Assembly (NCBI RefSeq): GCF_013377855.1
Contig: NZ_JABXYJ010000002.1
Span: 471,223-505,892 of the forward strand
DNA length: 34,670 nucleotides
Direction: 5' to 3'
Source: Cognatundibacterium oligocarboniphilum
GTDB lineage: Bacteria > Pseudomonadota > Gammaproteobacteria > Burkholderiales > Burkholderiaceae_D
In this document: in pieces, positions 17,983-27,173 of the stretch
Position numbering within the stretch: position 1 is the first letter of the stretch
Layout: each line of letters starts with the position of its first letter
Position numbers and translations under genes: made by a program
Notes under the pieces: generated by a model
Told to the model about the DNA's origin: nothing
Database searches by the model: none
What the model saw: the letters and a program-made list of their open reading frames with translations, nothing else

Positions 17983-18855
17983 ATGCAATCCCAATCTTCA
18001 CTGCTGCTGCGCTCGCTGCCGGGCATCTTCATTTTCATCTGGGCTTCCGGCTATGTGGTCGCCAAATACGGTCTGCCTTATGCAGAACCACTGACCTTCC
18101 TCTGCATGCGCTATCTTGGCGTCATCCTATTCATGCTGACGCTTGCCGTCATCATGCGTGCCCCATGGCCGGTACGTTCTGCCTGGCCGCAGATTGCGGT
18201 TGCCGGTATCCTGATGCAAGCGATGTATCTGGGCGGTATCTGGTGTGCCGTCAAGCTCGGTATGCCCGCCGGACTGGCGGCACTGATCGCCAACACCCAA
18301 CCGATTCTGACTGCCGTCATGGGGCCGCTGATCGGCGAGCGCATCCGCGGCAAGCAATGGCTGGGGCTGGCATTTGGCATCATGGGCGTGGGGCTGGTGG
18401 TTGCGAATAAAATCTCCGTCGTCAGCTTATCGCCAGTCAGCGTGGGGCTCGCCACCATGGCATTGCTGGCCATGACCACAGGCACGCTGTATCAGAAAAA
18501 AACCTGTCCCTCTTTCGATGTCCGTACCGGCCAGGTCATTCAGTTTGGCGCCTCACTACTGGTGACGCTACCGTTTGCACTGCTGCTGGAAACCCAGACC
18601 GTGCAATGGACTCCACAGTTTTTCGCTGCGCTGGCATGGTCGATATTTGTCTTGTCCGGAGTCGGCATCTCGGTCCTCTACATCCTGATCCGGCATGGCG
18701 AGGCAACCAAAGTCACCAGTTACATGTACCTGGTTCCGGCAGTCACCGCTGGGATGGCATGGCTGATGTTCGGTGAAAAATTCACCGCAACGGCAGCAGC
18801 AGGCATGGCGATCGCACTGGCAGGCGTGGCACTGGTGGTGCGGCCTGCACGCTGA
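17983..18855 (+). CDS. EamA/RhaT family DMT transporter
   Basis: Drug/metabolite transporter superfamily protein, usually an exporter of small metabolites or amino acids in the inner membrane. About ten hydrophobic helices are arranged as two EamA repeats: the first contains PGIFIFIWASGYVVAKYGLPYAEPLTF and MQAMYLGGIWCAVKLGMPAGLAALIANTQPILTA in adjoining stretches. The second ends in SYMYLVPAVTAGMAWLMFGEKFT. I use ATG at 17983 (290 residues), which places about ten polar residues before the first helix; an ATG at 17947 in the same frame would add twelve more residues, and neither has a convincing ribosome binding site. It is followed by a clear terminator. Substrate not predictable. Confidence 0.9.
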   Translation: MQSQSSLLLRSLPGIFIFIWASGYVVAKYGLPYAEPLTFLCMRYLGVILFMLTLAVIMRAPWPVRSAWPQIAVAGILMQAMYLGGIWCAVKLGMPAGLAALIANTQPILTAVMGPLIGERIRGKQWLGLAFGIMGVGLVVANKISVVSLSPVSVGLATMALLAMTTGTLYQKKTCPSFDVRTGQVIQFGASLLVTLPFALLLETQTVQWTPQFFAALAWSIFVLSGVGISVLYILIRHGEATKVTSYMYLVPAVTAGMAWLMFGEKFTATAAAGMAIALAGVALVVRPAR

Positions 18856-18885
18856 AACGTCTTTTCGTTTCAACCATCGCCTCAT

Positions 18886-18918
18886 AACGCTGATCTCAGT
18901 CAGTGATCAGCGTTTTTT
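18886..18918 (+). terminator. Intrinsic terminator of the EamA transporter gene
   Basis: Perfect 10-bp stem AACGCTGATC (18886-18895) and GATCAGCGTT (18905-18914) with a 9-nt loop and a run of six T. Confidence 0.9.
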
Positions 18919-19141
18919 ATTGCACCGACAGTCCTGTTGAAATTATTACCCCGGTCAGGAACTTCACTGTCCACAATCCTGTCTATTTCTGCTGTTTTCC
19001 AGACATTCATGGAAAACTATAGCGCACCACCCTGTGCTGCCCAGCTTGTGCTGACTTGTTCATCCACTATTCCGTTACCGGATGCCTGCAGCGTATTTTA
19101 TGATCCATTCATTGACTCCACGAAGAATACAGGTACTTACC

Positions 19142-21811
19142 ATGTCCCCTAAAATTCTCGCACTCAGCGTGACATTCGCATGCTCCGCGCTGGGTAATAT
19201 GCTGCTACCACAAGCAGCCCATGCCACTTTACCGGTTTCTCTTACAGCTGCCCCGGCCAGAATCAGTCCTGCCGATCTCACTCTGGAGCAGGTGTTCCGT
19301 GCAAAATCGTATGCAGGGCAATCTGCCCGCCTGATTCACTTCAGCCATGATGCGCGCTATCTGGCGTATGTCTGGAATCCGTTTAGTGAGACCGGATCCG
19401 ATTTATATCTCCATGACACACTGACTGGCGAAACCAAACGTATTACGTCGCCTGCCGTGATGAAGGCATTTGATGCGCCGGAAGCGTGGGACCGGTTCGA
19501 TAAAAAATTCCAACAGCGTGAACAGGAAGATGCAGAGCGTCAGGCCAAAGCCGAAGCGCAGGCGGCATATCTGCGCGGTGAACAGGTCGATCTGATGCAA
19601 TGGGAAACTGCCGCCCTGGAAGAAGTCAAAAAAGAACTGGCAGAAAAAAAAGCGAAAGACGCTGCCAAAAAAGCAGAAGCAGATGCCGAAGCAGCCAGGG
19701 AACAAGCCGCTGCCGGCAAGGCCGCGGACAAACCGGCTGAAGGCAAAAAAGACAATCAGGCCGATAGTGACAAGCCCAAAGCCTTATGGGAATTGCGCGA
19801 TGAATTGAAAAAGAAAATCGCCAAAAACAAACTCAAACCCGGTGATCTGTATCCGGGAGTCGATCAACTGGTCTGGGCGAACAAGAAGAATGAACTGATC
19901 TTCCAGTATCGTGGCGACCTGTTCCGCCTGCAGGCAGCTAATGGCAAAATTGAACGCCTGACCCGCACTGGCACACCGGAACGCATCGTCGCTTATCAGG
20001 CAAACGATCAAGGTTATCTGTACATGGATGACAAACGGCTGTACAGCGTCAGTTTTAATTCCAGCGTCATTCGTCAACTCAATCCGGAACTGATTCATCC
20101 TGACGATGCCGATAAAAAATACAGTATTACCGACACCGTACTGAGCGAGGATAAACAGTGGATGGCGATCTCTGCCGCCGTGCCGGATGTGAATCCGGAT
20201 ACAGGCAAGCCGAATCCGTCTTCCGAGCGCCAGGTTGAAATCATGAATTACAACGAGCGTTTTGCTACCGCCAAAAAAGTACCGCGTGAAGTCTCAGATG
20301 ATAAACGTAAGATTCCCGCAACGGCACTGTATATCCGGCATATCTCTGACGCTAACACCCGCCAGCCGCAACCGGTATTCACAAACGATGGCGGCGATAT
20401 CTGGTTTGAGATGAGCAAGATCAGCTGGGCAAAAGACAGCAGTCGCTACACATTTTCTACCTGGGAGCGCGAAAAGAATCTGCTGCGTATCTATGTCGGT
20501 CATGCAGCAGAAGGAGAGAAACCTAAAATGGTTTTCGAGCGCCGCGGCAACGTCGGCCATGAGGTCGTGAATGTCGTCGATCCGCAATTCACGCCGGACA
20601 GCAAACAACTGATCGCCGTACTCGATGAACAGGGCTATCGCCAGCCCTATGTCATCAATACAGAAAACAGTAGCGCCAGGGCGATACTGAAAGGCGACTT
20701 TGAAGCCCATCATATCGTGGGCTTCACACCGGACAGCAAGGCCATGTTTGTGTTGGCAAACAAAGGGGACTTTGCTGCAATGAATATCTTTAAAGCAGAC
20801 CTTGCCAGCGGCGATATGAAAGCGCTGGGTGCCGCAGGCGATTTTCACCGCCAGAGCGATGCCGCCGACAATGGCGAAAAAGTGGCCAGCGTTGCAGGTC
20901 AGTGGTCCAGCCGTCCGGAATTGAAAATCATGGATGTTAACACCGGTAAAACTCAGACGCTGACCAACAGCCATGATCCGCAATGGAACAGCATTGACCT
21001 GTTGCGCCCTGAACGCTTCAGCTTCACCAACCGTCACGGCGATCAGATTCAGGCGTATGTATTCAAACCGTTCCACTGGCAGATCAGCGATCAGCGCCCT
21101 GCGATTGTCTACACCTACGGCGGTCCGCTGAACGACCGCCATATCGTGGAGACAGACAGTTTTCAGCCGACTGCCTATCTGTTCGGCATGTACATGGCGG
21201 CGAAACACGGCTATGTGACGGTCGCAGTGGACCCGCGCGGGCATTCCAACTATGGCCGCAAATTTAGTGATGCCAACTGGGAACAGGCTGGCAAACCACA
21301 GACCGAAGATCTGGAAGACCTGACGAAATACCTGCAGCAACATCTGGGTGTGGATGGTAAGCGCATCGGCCTGACCGGATGGAGTTTTGGCGGCTTCCAG
21401 ACGCAATACACCATGTACACCAGTCCGGACACATTTGCTGCCGGGATTGCCGGAGCAGGTCCGACCGAATGGGAAAATTACAATAGCTGGTACAGTGGCC
21501 GCACCATCGGTAAAACCGAGCGCAGCAAACCAACTCTGCGCCAGTATTCCCTGCTGCCGCTGACTGCCGGATTGAAAAAACCTCTGCTGCTGGTGCATGG
21601 TATGCAGGATCCAAACGTGCTGTATCAGGACACGGTCAATGTGTACCGCGCGCTGCTCGAAAACGGCAAGGAACAGCTGGTCGATCTATTTCTCGACCCG
21701 GACGGCGAACATGCGTTAGGTGGCGCCATCAAGGCGAAAGCCTGGCATAAAAAATACGAACGTTTTTTCCTGCAGCACCTCGGAACGGCGTTGCCTGCAG
21801 CGAGCCAGTGA
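19142..21811 (+). CDS. S9 family prolyl oligopeptidase-type peptidase, exported
   Basis: Serine peptidase of the DPP IV/acylaminoacyl peptidase type, predicted periplasmic. Starting at the ATG preceded by AGG, residues 1-28 form a signal peptide ending AAHA. An N-terminal beta-propeller region (repeated blades such as FSHDARYLAYVWNP and FTPDSKAMFVLANKGD) is followed by the alpha/beta hydrolase domain. The nucleophile is Ser748 in GWSFGGFQT, with Asp in HGMQDPNVLYQ and His in DGEHALGG. Between residues ~119 and ~230 lies a charged, Ala/Glu/Lys-rich, probably coiled-coil insertion into the propeller; this is unusual and makes the protein 889 residues. It stands alone with a terminator behind it. 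Confidence 0.92.
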   Translation: MSPKILALSVTFACSALGNMLLPQAAHATLPVSLTAAPARISPADLTLEQVFRAKSYAGQSARLIHFSHDARYLAYVWNPFSETGSDLYLHDTLTGETKRITSPAVMKAFDAPEAWDRFDKKFQQREQEDAERQAKAEAQAAYLRGEQVDLMQWETAALEEVKKELAEKKAKDAAKKAEADAEAAREQAAAGKAADKPAEGKKDNQADSDKPKALWELRDELKKKIAKNKLKPGDLYPGVDQLVWANKKNELIFQYRGDLFRLQAANGKIERLTRTGTPERIVAYQANDQGYLYMDDKRLYSVSFNSSVIRQLNPELIHPDDADKKYSITDTVLSEDKQWMAISAAVPDVNPDTGKPNPSSERQVEIMNYNERFATAKKVPREVSDDKRKIPATALYIRHISDANTRQPQPVFTNDGGDIWFEMSKISWAKDSSRYTFSTWEREKNLLRIYVGHAAEGEKPKMVFERRGNVGHEVVNVVDPQFTPDSKQLIAVLDEQGYRQPYVINTENSSARAILKGDFEAHHIVGFTPDSKAMFVLANKGDFAAMNIFKADLASGDMKALGAAGDFHRQSDAADNGEKVASVAGQWSSRPELKIMDVNTGKTQTLTNSHDPQWNSIDLLRPERFSFTNRHGDQIQAYVFKPFHWQISDQRPAIVYTYGGPLNDRHIVETDSFQPTAYLFGMYMAAKHGYVTVAVDPRGHSNYGRKFSDANWEQAGKPQTEDLEDLTKYLQQHLGVDGKRIGLTGWSFGGFQTQYTMYTSPDTFAAGIAGAGPTEWENYNSWYSGRTIGKTERSKPTLRQYSLLPLTAGLKKPLLLVHGMQDPNVLYQDTVNVYRALLENGKEQLVDLFLDPDGEHALGGAIKAKAWHKKYERFFLQHLGTALPAASQ

Positions 21812-21898
21812 AGTATTGACAGGACGATCGATTCACCGGTCAGGTGATGGATCAATGGATAAATTAATCAATGAATTGACGCATTCGTTCCTTGTTGA

Positions 21899-21944
21899 AA
21901 CAGCTCCGCATGAATACTGTCTGCGGGACTGTTGATTATTTTTT
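21899..21944 (+). terminator. Intrinsic terminator of the S9 peptidase gene
   Basis: Stem AACAGCTCCGCA (21899-21910) pairs at 10 of 12 positions with TGCGGGACTGTT (21922-21933), followed by GATTATTTTTT. It lies about 90 bp past the stop codon. Confidence 0.7.
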
Positions 21945-22066
21945 CCGGCATTTTTGTTGATTTTTTACCGTGGCAATCTGACTGCCGGCTTGCCATAATC
22001 GCGACTGGTCTGTGACGAGGCCTGCTTCTGCAACGGCAGATCGCCAACCCAGAGAAAGGAACAGAG

Positions 22067-22378
22067 ATGAAACATCCGTTTAGACAATATATGTACTCCG
22101 TATGGCGGCAGCTCAGTCAGGAATTCCGGCAATTCGCTTCGCGTGCGGCGCTCGCCTCGCTGCGGACGCCATTGCCGCGGATTGCGCTGATCCTGCTGGC
22201 GTTGATGATCATGCTGAGTCTGATTCCTTTGATCATTACTCTGTTCATCGCCCTGTTTGCATTCCGCGTCTTTGCCGGGCTGATCAGCCGCGGTCCGGCG
22301 TCTCCGTTTCAGGAGAACCATCCGCCGCAGGCGAGGCCGTATGCGGTACGGCGTGACCGCATCGGATATCACGAATAA
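22067..22378 (+). CDS. Small membrane protein of unknown function
   Basis: A 103-residue protein not recognised as any family. A basic, amphipathic N-terminal third (residues 1-37, several Arg and Gln) is followed by one long or two short hydrophobic helices (about residues 38-73, rich in Leu and Ile). A polar Pro/Arg-rich tail comes last. It is supported by a good ribosome binding site (AAAGGAACAGAG directly before the ATG) and by plausible composition, so I consider it a real gene. It stands between the S9 peptidase terminator and a decayed membrane-protein gene on the other strand, whose 3' end overlaps it by about 10 bp. Confidence 0.7.
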   Translation: MKHPFRQYMYSVWRQLSQEFRQFASRAALASLRTPLPRIALILLALMIMLSLIPLIITLFIALFAFRVFAGLISRGPASPFQENHPPQARPYAVRRDRIGYHE

Positions 22379-22762
22379 ATGTTCCGCAACCTGCCCTGGC
22401 CGCAGTTACTGCTGCTCAGGCAGAGTCGGATCACGATGCGCCAGTTTTTGCGCGCCATCCACCAGGTCAGCACGCCGAACACCGCTGTCAGACTTGCCGC
22501 GAACGCTGCAGAACTCCAGGCATCGCCCAATACCGGCACCAGATAAGGAATAAAAACCAGCTGGTACAGCTGCGCCCCCCAGCCTGTCAGCACCAGCAGA
22601 CATGCCATAATCCCGCATAAGCGGCGATCGCATTACGGCCGATAGCAGGAAAGTCACGGATATCCAGATCTGAAAGCCGGTAATCAGACCGGCACCGGCG
22701 CGCGGCAGACAACCATACCAGTCAGGTATGAATACAATATTTTTCGGGAATACAACAGCCGA
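22369..22762 (-). pseudogene. Frameshifted small membrane protein remnant
   Basis: Two overlapping minus-strand frames read as one membrane protein. Upstream frame (to about 22630): WYGCLPRAGAGLITGFQIW, then ISVTFLLSAVMRSPLMRDYG. Downstream frame, from ATG at 22608: MACLLVLTGWGAQLYQLVF, IPYLVPVLGDAW and FAASLTAVFGVLTWWMARK. The hydrophobic pattern passes from one frame to the other near 22610-22620, and the first frame has no ATG start, as expected after decay. Alternatively the 79-residue downstream frame could be a small intact two-helix protein with a weak GGGA site. Family not recognised. Confidence 0.42.
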
Positions 22763-22864
22763 TCAACAACAATCTCAGTTTGTTAAAAATACTGCAAAAT
22801 CATGACGCAATAAAGCTTCTCAGACATTATCGCATTCTGTGCAGTATCAATAGCGCATATTACT

Positions 22865-22881
22865 GGCACTTAAGTGGCATT
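22865..22881 (+). promoter_or_regulatory. Near-palindromic motif upstream of the AmpG-like gene (candidate operator)
   Basis: GGCACTTAAGTGGCATT with the perfect core CACTTAAGTG. It is 16 bp upstream of the -35 box. A very similar 17-mer (three C/T differences) lies next to the GlcNAc kinase promoter at 34486-34502. Confidence 0.55.
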
Positions 22882-22897
22882 GTAAATATAAAACCAG

Positions 22898-22926
22898 TTG
22901 ACCATCCCAATTCAGCCTAGTATGTT
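22898..22926 (+). promoter_or_regulatory. Candidate sigma70 promoter of the AmpG-like transporter gene
   Basis: TTGACC (22898-22903), 17-bp spacer, TATGTT (22921-22926). The transcript would start near 22933, giving a ~70-nt leader to the ATG at 23004. Confidence 0.6.
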
Positions 22927-23003
22927 CTGTCATAGCTGTAATCACTGCGCCAACCATCAGACATAAGGCCGCAGGACATATCCAAACATGACGGAACCGC
23001 AAC

Positions 23004-24329
23004 ATGACGACCAACAAAACTGCTTCCTCTCACCCTATGCGCTGGGTGCCTACCCTGTATCTGGCGGAAGGCCTGCCGTTTTATGCGGTCGCACTGGTTG
23101 CCGGGCTGATGTATAAAAGTCTGGGTGTACCCAACGATCAGATCGCCCGCTGGACTGGCCTGATCGGGCTGGCCTGGGTTTTTAAAAGCCTGTGGAGTCC
23201 GTTTCTGGAAGCCGCCAGCAGCAAGAAGCTGATCGTCGTGCTGTTTCAGTGTATCGGCGGCGTCAGCCTGATCCTGGTTGCGTTGTCATTACAATTACCG
23301 ATGTATTTTGCGGTCAGCATTGCTTTGCTGGCGATTGTGGCAATCGCGTCGGCAACACATGACATTGCTGCCGACGGGCTGTATATCGCGACGCTGAGTC
23401 ACAAGCAGCAAGCGGCTTACGCTGGCTGGCAGGGTGCTTTTTTCAACGCCGCCAAATTTATTTCGCTGGGTGGACTGGTGATTCTGGCGGGTCATCTGGA
23501 AAAACAGATGAGCGCCAATCATGCATGGATGATTATTTTCGGCCTGCTCGGCATCATGCTGAGCCTGCTCGGGATTTATCATAGCTGGGCGTTGCCGGGG
23601 ACAAAGAATACGTCAACTAAGGCATCCATGCGCAGCGTATTCAGTACGCTGCTCAGTGTGATCATCGATTTTTTCCGCAAACCCGGCATCTGGCTGGCCA
23701 TCACCTTCATCATCCTGTTCCGTGCCGGTGAAGGTCAGATTCAAACCATCGGCCCGCTGTTTCTGCGGGATGCACGCGAACTCGGCGGACTCGGGCTGAG
23801 TACCGATCAGGTCGGTATCGTGTATGGCACGGCAGGTACGGTCGCCTTTCTGGCTGGCAGTGTGCTGGGAGGCTATTTCACTTCCTGGCTCGGTCTGCGC
23901 CGTGCGCTGCCGTGGCTGATTGTGGCAATGAATGTACCGAATTTTGTGTTCTTTTTCCTCAGCGCACAACTCCCTGAGCAGATGGCGGTGATTGCCACAG
24001 CGCTGAGTGTTGAAATGTTCGGTTACGGCTTCGGCTTTGTCGGCCTGATTCTGTTCATCATGCAGGTCGTGGCCGTCGGCAAATACCAGACTGCTCACTA
24101 TGCGCTGGGAACAGGCGTCATGCAGCTGGGATTTGTTTTTTTTAAAATGATCAGCGGTGATATCCAGATGGCGCTGGGCTATCAGCACTTTTTCATCTGG
24201 GTGCTGGCCTGCGCCGTTCCGGTGCTGGTGATGACCCGCTTTGTCCGGATTCCGGATCAGGCAGGTGAGGCCATGCAGGAAGAAAAAGCGCAGATCAAGA
24301 CCGAAGCCGACTACGTATCGCAGGCATAA
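23004..24329 (+). CDS. AmpG-like PAT/MFS transporter
   Basis: Inner-membrane permease of the peptide-acetyl-CoA/AmpG group within the major facilitator superfamily. E. coli AmpG imports GlcNAc-anhydroMurNAc muropeptides for cell-wall recycling. The N-terminal signature LYLAEGLPFYAVALVAGLMY and the segment SATHDIAADGLYIATLS are typical of PAT members; about 12 helices fit 441 residues. The C-terminal tail is short, charged and glutamate/lysine-rich. It has its own promoter and is convergent with the amino-sugar locus next door, with which it shares an upstream 17-bp motif. Substrate is inferred: muropeptide or GlcNAc-containing saccharide. No ampD, ampC or ampR is in the window. Confidence 0.82.
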   Translation: MTTNKTASSHPMRWVPTLYLAEGLPFYAVALVAGLMYKSLGVPNDQIARWTGLIGLAWVFKSLWSPFLEAASSKKLIVVLFQCIGGVSLILVALSLQLPMYFAVSIALLAIVAIASATHDIAADGLYIATLSHKQQAAYAGWQGAFFNAAKFISLGGLVILAGHLEKQMSANHAWMIIFGLLGIMLSLLGIYHSWALPGTKNTSTKASMRSVFSTLLSVIIDFFRKPGIWLAITFIILFRAGEGQIQTIGPLFLRDARELGGLGLSTDQVGIVYGTAGTVAFLAGSVLGGYFTSWLGLRRALPWLIVAMNVPNFVFFFLSAQLPEQMAVIATALSVEMFGYGFGFVGLILFIMQVVAVGKYQTAHYALGTGVMQLGFVFFKMISGDIQMALGYQHFFIWVLACAVPVLVMTRFVRIPDQAGEAMQEEKAQIKTEADYVSQA

Positions 24330-24374
24330 CACTTAGCCGGTGATGGCAGGACACAGAATGCCCGTCTTACACGC

Positions 24375-24391
24375 ACCGGGGCAATCCCCGG
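24375..24391. other. GC-rich hairpin between convergent genes
   Basis: CCGGGG-CAAT-CCCCGG inverted repeat in the 165-bp gap between the AmpG-like gene and the ABC ATPase gene. There is no T-run, so a terminator function is uncertain. Confidence 0.4.
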
Positions 24392-24494
24392 ACAGAAACA
24401 TCACCAGACTGCCGCATTACACCATCTGACCGGTCATGCCATGCACAGACAGCAGCTCTGCATGCCGGTATTTTCCAGGTTTGCTGCCGGCGTT

Positions 24495-25625
24495 TCAGAC
24501 AGGTAAATTGCTTGGCACTGCCCTGCCCTGCGCATCAAACAGATGACAATGACGTAAATCAAAACGCAGCGCTATCAAGCTGCCGCGCACCGGTGGCAGG
24601 ACATCTGCCGCAGTTTTCACTGCATAAAGCTGGCCTTGGCCCGGCAGACTGACATACAGCAGATTGCAGTCACCGAGCTGCTCAGAAAAAGCCAGCTCCA
24701 CCGTGATTTCCGGACTGCATTGCGCACTGCCCTGATCGCCTGTGCCGGCCCGTGCAGATTGCCAGTGTTCCGGACGCACACCCAGCGTCAGCTGCTGACC
24801 CGGCTGCGCAGAAGGCAGCTTAAATGGAAAACGCAATTCAGCGCCGCCCGGCAGGCTGACGCGCAAGCTTTGCTCTTGCGATGACAGCACAGTGACTGCC
24901 AGCATATTCATCGCCGGAGACCCGAGAAAACCGGCAACAAACTGATTCGCCGGCTGGTGATACAGTTCCATCGGCGTACCGACCTGCTCAATACGACCGC
25001 CGTGAAATACCGCAATCCGCTGTCCCAGCGTCATTGCTTCCACCTGGTCATGAGTCACGTAAATCATGGTGGAACCGAGTTCCTTATGCAGGCGGCTCAG
25101 TTCAATCCTGGTCTGCACCCGCAGGCTGGCATCCAGATTGGACAGCGGCTCATCAAACAAAAACAATTCTGGCTGGCGCACAATCGCACGGCCGATCGCT
25201 ACCCGCTGACGCTGACCACCGGATAAGTCTTTCGGTTTGCGATCCAGCAGATGCGTGATCTGTAATGAAGCAGCGGCCTGTTCAACGGCACGGCGAATGG
25301 CGGGCTTGGGTAATCTGGACAAACTCAGTGCAAACGCCATATTGTCGAAGACTGTCATGTGCGGATACAGCGCATACGACTGGAACACCATCGCCAGACC
25401 ACGTTGTGCAGGAGGGGTATCGTTCGCACGTTTGCCACCGATCAGCAACTCGCCGCTGCTGATCTCTTCGAGTCCGGCAATCATGCGCAGCAGCGTGGAT
25501 TTACCGCAGCCCGAAGGTCCGACAAACACCATGAATTCGCCATCGCGGATATGCAGGTTGATGTCCTGCAACACCGTATTGCCACCATACGATTTGCTCA
25601 GCTTTTGCAAATGCACTTCTGCCAT
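24495..25625 (-). CDS. Carbohydrate ABC transporter ATP-binding protein (UgpC/MsiK/MalK type)
   Basis: Cytoplasmic ATPase energising the sugar importer encoded upstream. Walker A GPSGCGKST is at residues 36-44, the Q-loop follows in AMVFQSYALYPHMTV, the signature is LSGGQRQRVAIGRA and Walker B is LFLFDEPLSNLDAS with the switch His in YVTHDQVEAMTLG. The C-terminal ~130 residues are the OB-type regulatory domain of the MalK/UgpC subfamily (LGVRPEHW). Length 376, normal. It is the last gene of the leftward locus, 12 bp after the GH3 glycosidase gene. MsiK-type ATPases often serve several sugar importers, but here a matching permease pair and binding protein are in the same operon. Confidence 0.93.
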   Translation of the reverse strand: MAEVHLQKLSKSYGGNTVLQDINLHIRDGEFMVFVGPSGCGKSTLLRMIAGLEEISSGELLIGGKRANDTPPAQRGLAMVFQSYALYPHMTVFDNMAFALSLSRLPKPAIRRAVEQAAASLQITHLLDRKPKDLSGGQRQRVAIGRAIVRQPELFLFDEPLSNLDASLRVQTRIELSRLHKELGSTMIYVTHDQVEAMTLGQRIAVFHGGRIEQVGTPMELYHQPANQFVAGFLGSPAMNMLAVTVLSSQEQSLRVSLPGGAELRFPFKLPSAQPGQQLTLGVRPEHWQSARAGTGDQGSAQCSPEITVELAFSEQLGDCNLLYVSLPGQGQLYAVKTAADVLPPVRGSLIALRFDLRHCHLFDAQGRAVPSNLPV

Positions 25626-25637
25626 CGCTACTGCCTT

Positions 25638-27173
25638 TTATACTGAAAAACCGGAGACCGGAATCTGGCCATCAGCCGTGATTTCACCCGCCAGCCAGGC
25701 ACGCGCAGCGTCGATTGCCGGTGGTGCAAAGCCATAGGTCATGAGCGCCGGTGCCTGAATGTCGAGCATCTGGAACGGGTTCCACAGCACCAGATGCAAA
25801 TCGGGTTTCCAGCTGTCGCGTATGTGCTGGCTGTAACGGATGCGCACCGTCGATGCCAGTATCACAAAACGTCCATCCTGCGGCAGGCTATGCCATTCAA
25901 AGGTATTCGCGTTATCAAACGTCACGGTATCAAGGTCGTACAAACTGGCGAGCATGGCGCTGACTTTTGCCGCCGGAATGCCGGCTTCCGACACACCATC
26001 GCTGACCACATCGGCGCTGATCACCAGTCTGACCTTACTGTCTCTGGCAGGCGGCAATGGATTGCCGCTGGTTGTCAGCCCGCGCTTCCAGGCGGAAGAC
26101 ATCAGGATGCGGTCTGCCAGCTCGGTCTGATACGCCGATGACTGACAGGGATACGTCGCCGTCAGTTGTTGTACACGCGCCAGACGCTGCGCCACTTCAG
26201 TGCGGGAAATCTGTCCGCTGGCGATCACGGCCGTCAGTGCGTCCAGCGTTTCGAGCTGCGTCTCGGTCGTGCCAAGTGCCATGACCATATCGGCACCCGC
26301 CAGCAACGCTTTGACCGCTGCATTGCCGACGCCATAACGGCCGGCAATCGCATGCATGTCCATGCCATCGGTGATCACCACGCCCTGATATTGCCATTGC
26401 TCACGCAGCAGATCGGTAAGAATGGCTTTGGACATGGTGGCGGGATTGTCAGCATCCAGCGCCGGATACACAATATGCGCCGTCATTATCGCCGGTGCAT
26501 TGCGGCTGACTGCGATCTGGAACGGTACCAGCTCCAGCGCCTGCAATTGTTCCCTTGTTTTATCGACGGTCGGCAGGTCGCGATGGGAATCGACGTTGGT
26601 GTCGCCATGTCCCGGGAAATGCTTGACGCAGCAGGCGACACCTTCCGACAAACTGCCATCCATCCACGCCAGCGCCAGTGCGCTGGCTCGCTGCGGATCG
26701 GAACCGAAAGAGCGCTCAGAAATCACCGGATTATCGACGTTATTATTCAAATCCAGCACCGGTGCAAAATTCCAGTTAAAGCCCAGCGCTTTGACGCCAC
26801 GCGCCACCGCTGCGCCGACCTGATAACACAGCTCGGGATCATTGCTGGCGCCAAGCGACATGGCGGCTGGCGGTTGCGGCACCCAGGTCGAACGCACCAC
26901 CGCGCCACCTTCCTGGTCAATCGCAATCAATGCTTCCGGTCCCATGACTGCACGCAGATCGGCAGTCAGTTTTTTCAGTTGCAGCTCATCGCTCATGTTG
27001 CCGCGAAACAGACAAATAGCGCGGATATGATGTTGCTTCAGATACGCTGCCGACTCTGCATCCAGGCGGGTAATGGGCATGCGTATCATCACCAGTTGCC
27101 CTGCCAGACGGCGAGCCTCTTCAATCGATATTGCCGGGATTGCCTCTTGTATCTCTTGTCTTTGTTGTGTCAT
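25638..27173 (-). CDS. GH3 family beta-N-acetylhexosaminidase, cytosolic
   Basis: Hydrolyses terminal beta-linked GlcNAc from oligosaccharides or muropeptides. The NagZ-type signature KHFPGHGDTNVDSHRDLP is at residues 184-201, with the acid/base dyad D195-H197 characteristic of GH3 N-acetylglucosaminidases; the nucleophile is Asp269 in VVITDGMDMHAI. It has no signal peptide, so it acts on imported substrates. At 511 residues it is longer than proteobacterial NagZ (~340) and has an additional C-terminal domain like the two-domain Bacillus-type enzymes. The start ATG overlaps the permease stop by 4 bp. Location in an ABC-importer operon points to chitobiose-type or muropeptide sugar substrates. 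Confidence 0.9.
   Translation of the reverse strand: MTQQRQEIQEAIPAISIEEARRLAGQLVMIRMPITRLDAESAAYLKQHHIRAICLFRGNMSDELQLKKLTADLRAVMGPEALIAIDQEGGAVVRSTWVPQPPAAMSLGASNDPELCYQVGAAVARGVKALGFNWNFAPVLDLNNNVDNPVISERSFGSDPQRASALALAWMDGSLSEGVACCVKHFPGHGDTNVDSHRDLPTVDKTREQLQALELVPFQIAVSRNAPAIMTAHIVYPALDADNPATMSKAILTDLLREQWQYQGVVITDGMDMHAIAGRYGVGNAAVKALLAGADMVMALGTTETQLETLDALTAVIASGQISRTEVAQRLARVQQLTATYPCQSSAYQTELADRILMSSAWKRGLTTSGNPLPPARDSKVRLVISADVVSDGVSEAGIPAAKVSAMLASLYDLDTVTFDNANTFEWHSLPQDGRFVILASTVRIRYSQHIRDSWKPDLHLVLWNPFQMLDIQAPALMTYGFAPPAIDAARAWLAGEITADGQIPVSGFSV

Noticed and set aside
18937..19152. 71-residue plus-strand frame between the EamA terminator and the S9 peptidase
   Set aside because: No ribosome binding site or recognisable pattern, and it overlaps the leader of the peptidase gene.
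20294..21598. Long minus-strand open frame (434 residues) opposite the S9 peptidase
   Set aside because: It is the antisense of a clearly coding hydrolase domain, with composition typical of a shadow frame and no family motif.
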